Below, piece after piece: positions 61,057 through 64,000 of a stretch of 64,000 bases of DNA (position 1 is the stretch's first letter; every line of letters begins with the position of its first letter). This DNA comes from Corynebacterium massiliense DSM 45435. Its GTDB lineage: Bacteria; Actinomycetota; Actinomycetes; Mycobacteriales; Mycobacteriaceae. The position numbers and the translations under genes were made by a program. Where the stretch lies: assembly GCF_028609805.1 (NCBI RefSeq), contig NZ_CP063189.1, positions 682,001 to 746,000 of the forward strand, written 5' to 3'. The notes beneath the pieces were generated by a model, which did not search any database, was not told where the DNA came from, and saw nothing but the letters and a program-made list of their open reading frames with translations.

Positions 61057-61578
61057 ATGACCATTGGCATCATCGTTGGCAGCATCCGGCACGGCCGCGT
61101 GGGCACCCGCGTAGGCCAGTGGGTGGCCGAGCAGGTCGCGGACAGCGCGTTCGACTACGAACTGGTGGAGCTCGCCGACTGGGACATCCCGTTCGCCACC
61201 ACCGAGGTCATCCCGGCCATGGCCGGCGGCACGTACGACGACCCGCGCGTGCAGGCCTGGGCCGACAAGGTGGCGGGCTTCGACGCGTTCGTCTTCGTCA
61301 CCCCGGAGTACAACCGCAACGTGCCCGGCCCGTTCAAAAACGCCTTCGATTCGGTCGCGGAGTGGAAGGGCAAGCCGGTCACCTTCGTCGCCTACGGTTC
61401 CGGCGGCGGCCGCGCCGCGATTGCTGGCTGGCGCACCACCGTCACCGGGCTGCTGGCCATGGACCCGACCGCGTCTGACACCGCCCTGACCTTGGGGCGC
61501 GAGGGCGCCGTGCTTGACGATGCCGCCTCCCGCCAACTCCGCACCGCCATCGCCGAACTGGAGGGCAAGCTCTCGTAG
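61057..61578 (+). CDS. NAD(P)H-dependent FMN reductase/quinone reductase
   Basis: The 173-residue flavodoxin-fold enzyme has the phosphate loop GSIRHGRVGTRVGQWV (FMN binding) and TPEYNRNVPGPFKNAFD, the signature of the NADPH-dependent FMN reductase family. It reduces FMN, quinones or chromate. GGAG precedes the ATG at 61057; an in-frame ATG at 61048 would add three residues but sits directly behind GAAAGG. It is convergent with pth, 18 bases away. Confidence 0.9.
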   Translation: MTIGIIVGSIRHGRVGTRVGQWVAEQVADSAFDYELVELADWDIPFATTEVIPAMAGGTYDDPRVQAWADKVAGFDAFVFVTPEYNRNVPGPFKNAFDSVAEWKGKPVTFVAYGSGGGRAAIAGWRTTVTGLLAMDPTASDTALTLGREGAVLDDAASRQLRTAIAELEGKLS

Positions 61579-61596
61579 ACGGCCGGCGCGAGCTAC

Positions 61597-62226
61597 TTAC
61601 GTGCGGGCGTGAATGACGCTTTGCGCCTTGCCCAGCCCGTCGCGGGTGATAAGCCGCGCGCCCTCGGCGGCGGACTCGATCTGCTCGTCGAGCCCGGCTC
61701 CGGTGTCGATGCGGCTGAGCACCCAGTCCGGCACGCTCGTGCCCTTCGGCGGGCGGCCGATGCCGATGCGCACGCGCACAAAGTCCCGCGTGCCCAGGTG
61801 CTCGGTGAGCGACTTCAGCCCGTTGTGCCCGTTTTCGTTCCCGCCCGCCTTCAGCCGGACCTTGTGCGGCGGCAGGTCGAGTTCGTCGTGGATGGCAATC
61901 ACGTGGTCCGGCGCCACCCCGAGCGCTTTTGCGAGCGGGCCAATCGCCTCGCCGGTGGTGTTCATGTAGGTGTCGGCGCGGACGGCGAGGATGTGGGCAT
62001 CGTAAAGCGCGGCGTGGGCACGATGTCCCTTGACTGGCTGGAGGATGTCGCCGGTGGGCGCTAGGAGATCGTCGACCGCCATGTAGCCGACGTTGTGCCG
62101 CGTGCCCGCGTATTCCGGCTCCGGGTTGCCCAGGCCGACGATGAGCCAGTCGACGTCGAGCTCGCGCGGGTCAAGCGTGCGCGGGCGGCGGAACATGCGG
62201 GCAAAAAGCTTTTTGATAGCAGACAC
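61597..62226 (-). CDS. pth: peptidyl-tRNA hydrolase
   Basis: The 209-residue enzyme releases stalled peptidyl-tRNA. LIVGLGNPEPEYAGTRHNVGY holds the catalytic His and Asn; DTYMNTTGEAI and HDELDLPPHKVRLKAGGNENGHNGL hold the other active-site residues (long motifs read in part). An N-terminal extension of about 25 basic residues precedes the domain. The start is GTG at 62226, with no clear ribosome site; a later start cannot be excluded. Divergent from the nitronate-monooxygenase-like gene with 31 bases between. Confidence 0.94.
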   Translation of the reverse strand: MSAIKKLFARMFRRPRTLDPRELDVDWLIVGLGNPEPEYAGTRHNVGYMAVDDLLAPTGDILQPVKGHRAHAALYDAHILAVRADTYMNTTGEAIGPLAKALGVAPDHVIAIHDELDLPPHKVRLKAGGNENGHNGLKSLTEHLGTRDFVRVRIGIGRPPKGTSVPDWVLSRIDTGAGLDEQIESAAEGARLITRDGLGKAQSVIHART

Positions 62227-62257
62227 ACAATCATCGTCTCACATACGCTGTGGCTCT

Positions 62258-63280
62258 ATGAGCGCTGTTCTCGATTCCGTCGCCGCGTCCGTCCTCCCCG
62301 CGCCGATGGCCGGCGGGCCGACCACGCCCGCGCTGGTCCGCGCCGCCTGCGCCGCCTCGTCCTTTGGCACCCTCGCGTGGGGCACGTGCAGCGTCGAGGC
62401 CGCGCGCACGCAGGTCTTCCAGCTCGCCGCGGCGGGCTGCGAGCGCTTCGGGGTGAACCTGTTTCACCCGCAGACCCCGCTTGCCGATGCCGAGCTCACC
62501 ACCGCCCGCGCCCTCGCCGCCGAGTTCGCGCCCGGGGACACTTGTGCAGCGCCCGATTACTCCTTCGGGTGGGACGCGAAGCTCCAGCTGGCGCTGTCCG
62601 CGGGCGCGTCGGTGGTGTGGTCGATGTTCGGCGCGTTCAGCCCCGCGGAGGTCACCCGCATTCACTCCGCGGGCGCCGAAGCCTGGACCACCGTCACCAC
62701 CATCGACGAAGCGCAGTGCGCTGCGGCTGCGGGCGTGGACGTACTGTGCGTACAGGGGCCGGCGGCGGGCGGGCACCGCGGGACCTGGGACGTGCGTGCC
62801 GAACCCGACCCGCGGCCGCTTCCGCAGCTCGTGCGGGAGGTTGCCGCCGCAGTCCCCGGCGTTCCGCTGCTCGCTGCCGGTGGCGCGCGCACCAGTGCCG
62901 ATGTCACCACGCTCCTCAACCTGCCGCACGTACGGAAGGTGGTGTGCGGCTCGCCGTTCCTGCTTGCCGAGGAGGCGGGGACGAGTCGGGACAATAGCCG
63001 AGCCATTGCCGCCTGTGGCGCTCACCACGCCGACGAGGGGCTCGGGGACCCGACGGTGACCACGCGGGCGTTTTCGGGGCGGTATGCCCGGGGCATCGCC
63101 ACGCGCTTTACTGAAGAGCACCCGGACCTGCCCGCGGTTTACCCGCTGCTCAACCGCATCCTCGCGCCGCGGCGCAAGACTGGGGACCCCGATGTGGCGT
63201 ACTGCCTGGTGGGCGCGCGGCCATCGCAGATCCGGCGCGGCAGCACCGCCGGCATCCTCTCCGCTCTCGAACCGCAGTGA
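62258..63280 (+). CDS. nitronate monooxygenase (2-nitropropane dioxygenase)-like FMN enzyme
   Basis: The 340-residue TIM-barrel enzyme has the NMO layout: LPAPMAGGPTTPALVRAACA start, FGVNLFHP, VQGPAAGGHRG (the AxxAGGH motif), PLLAAGGARTSADV and SGRYARGIATRF. The active-site His of AGGH is present. These enzymes oxidise propionate-3-nitronate or reduce quinones. TACGCT (62244-62249) lies eight bases before the ATG, a leaderless signature. ACAASS in place of the usual AVSNAG loop is a small departure. Confidence 0.85.
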   Translation: MSAVLDSVAASVLPAPMAGGPTTPALVRAACAASSFGTLAWGTCSVEAARTQVFQLAAAGCERFGVNLFHPQTPLADAELTTARALAAEFAPGDTCAAPDYSFGWDAKLQLALSAGASVVWSMFGAFSPAEVTRIHSAGAEAWTTVTTIDEAQCAAAAGVDVLCVQGPAAGGHRGTWDVRAEPDPRPLPQLVREVAAAVPGVPLLAAGGARTSADVTTLLNLPHVRKVVCGSPFLLAEEAGTSRDNSRAIAACGAHHADEGLGDPTVTTRAFSGRYARGIATRFTEEHPDLPAVYPLLNRILAPRRKTGDPDVAYCLVGARPSQIRRGSTAGILSALEPQ

Positions 63281-63367
63281 GTCTGCGCTGCCGCGGAACG
63301 GGTGAAAGCGGACAAGGGATAAAGGACAACGAGAAAGCGGCAGCGGGCGGCGAGAATGCAGGCGGCT

Positions 63368-64000
63368 TCAGAAGGCGGTCAGCGCTGAACTAAGCCGCGC
63401 GCTGCTCGTGGAACTGCCCGGGCCAGGGCTGTCCGGTCCCGAGCCCGCGCCGCCGCCGGTGCCCAAGTGCGCATGCGCGTGGTCCGACGACGCGCCGAGT
63501 GGGAGGCAAGACTCTAACTCGTCAAGCGTGTAGAACCGCGAGCCCTCCGCAATCGGTTCGCACCCTGCATGGAACGGGATTTCCGCCTCGTTGTACAGCA
63601 TGCGCACGATTGTCTCTCCGGCAGTGTTTTGGAACTCGTCCCACTGGATATTCGCGGCCATCGGTGAGACCGCATCACCCCGCCACGCCGAATTCGACCG
63701 ATCCATCACCTCGTCTGCCGGAACCCCAGCCTCCGAACCTGGCAGCCGCAAAAGTGCTGCTAGCGGGATGATGGTCTCCGCATGGCCGAACCGGAAATCG
63801 GCCGCGACCGGCCCGCCGTTGGCGCGGTCGCGCATGCCGCGGAGGACATCGTCAAGCAATGGCTCGTAGTTGTCGTAGGACACCGTCTCCCCAGCAATGC
63901 CGGGGCCTTTTTCGTAGAAATCCTCCACGTCCAACAGCCACGCAAAGGTGGGCCCGTCGGCAGGGTCGATGTACTCGTGGAATATCCAGTCGCCGCCCAT
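63368..64000 (-). CDS. multiple inositol polyphosphate phosphatase-like histidine phosphatase, 5' truncated
   Basis: The gene enters from beyond position 64000; the final 210 residues are visible. RFGHAETIIPLAALLRL is the C-terminal HAE proton-donor motif of clade 2 histidine phosphatases, in the MINPP/phytase style. WDEFQNTAGETIVRMLYNEAE and the following strand also fit. The catalytic RHG motif would lie outside the window. The last 40 residues are Gly/Ser/Pro-rich and may be a cell-wall or lipid tether region. The product would release phosphate from phytate-like substrates, probably outside the cell. Confidence 0.8.
   Translation of the reverse strand: MGGDWIFHEYIDPADGPTFAWLLDVEDFYEKGPGIAGETVSYDNYEPLLDDVLRGMRDRANGGPVAADFRFGHAETIIPLAALLRLPGSEAGVPADEVMDRSNSAWRGDAVSPMAANIQWDEFQNTAGETIVRMLYNEAEIPFHAGCEPIAEGSRFYTLDELESCLPLGASSDHAHAHLGTGGGAGSGPDSPGPGSSTSSARLSSALTAF

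Overview
The window is a chromosomal segment of a high-GC actinobacterium, almost certainly a Corynebacterium. The evidence is the combination and order of genes: cysteine-poor L28-L33-S14-S18 genes, L31B-L32, galU, a MoeA-like gene with rimJ and a GlpR/SepX-like gene, pmt-rsmI-betP-metG, and rpf2-rsmA-ispE followed by an ABC-F gene. From memory much of this matches the C. glutamicum cg0989-cg1017 and rpf2 neighbourhoods. Many genes have a -10-like hexamer 7-8 bases before the start codon, the leaderless arrangement common in this genus. The species cannot be fixed from the sequence alone. I saw no rRNA, tRNA, CRISPR array or insertion sequence.

Layout. 1-6.1 kb: a partial beta-lactamase-like protein, a J-domain-like membrane protein, the ribosomal cluster, an anchored trypsin-like protease, a polytopic membrane protein, a dead response-regulator fragment, and L31B-L32. 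6.2-15.4 kb: HtrA-like protease, MogA-like protein, MscL, a CpaB/SAF-like protein, 5-formyl-THF cyclo-ligase, GalU, the MoeA-like protein (probably Glp), RimJ, and a frameshifted GlpR. 15.5-25.8 kb: DNA alkylation repair (tag, ogt), DoxX, a zinc-finger membrane protein, protein O-mannosyltransferase, RsmI, the osmoregulated carrier BetP, MetG and an MFS exporter. 25.8-37 kb: an acetyltransferase, TatD, two tandem pairs of a secreted or anchored partner protein plus a PrsW-like intramembrane protease, Rpf2, RsmA, IspE, an AztD-like zinc metallochaperone behind a Zur-like box, and an ABC-F ATPase.

37-42.6 kb is a visibly less GC-rich block: a GDPD plus a complete ugpAEBC glycerol-3-phosphate-type ABC importer. 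It is flanked by an imperfect direct repeat and looks inserted. 42.6-53.3 kb holds a CAP-like secreted protein, small enzymes, a dicarboxylate/amino-acid symporter behind two inverted copies of a TetR-type operator, and a two-gene operon (sqdB-sqdX) for a sulfoquinovose-containing glycolipid, next to a DASS anion transporter and a YihY protein. 53.3-64 kb holds an mmpL-tetR operon with a strong dyad operator, a Sap/GAP-like membrane protein, a patatin, PrfC, an FMN reductase, Pth, a nitronate-monooxygenase-like enzyme and a partial inositol-polyphosphate phosphatase.

How the parts fit. Much of the segment serves the envelope: osmoprotection (betP, mscL), wall remodelling (rpf2), O-mannosylation (pmt), division and polar growth (glp/glpR), lipid or glycolipid export and synthesis (mmpL, sqd genes), and surface proteolysis (trypsin-like, HtrA, PrsW). 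betP and rpf2 share an MtrA-like direct repeat, which would place them under the same envelope-stress two-component system.
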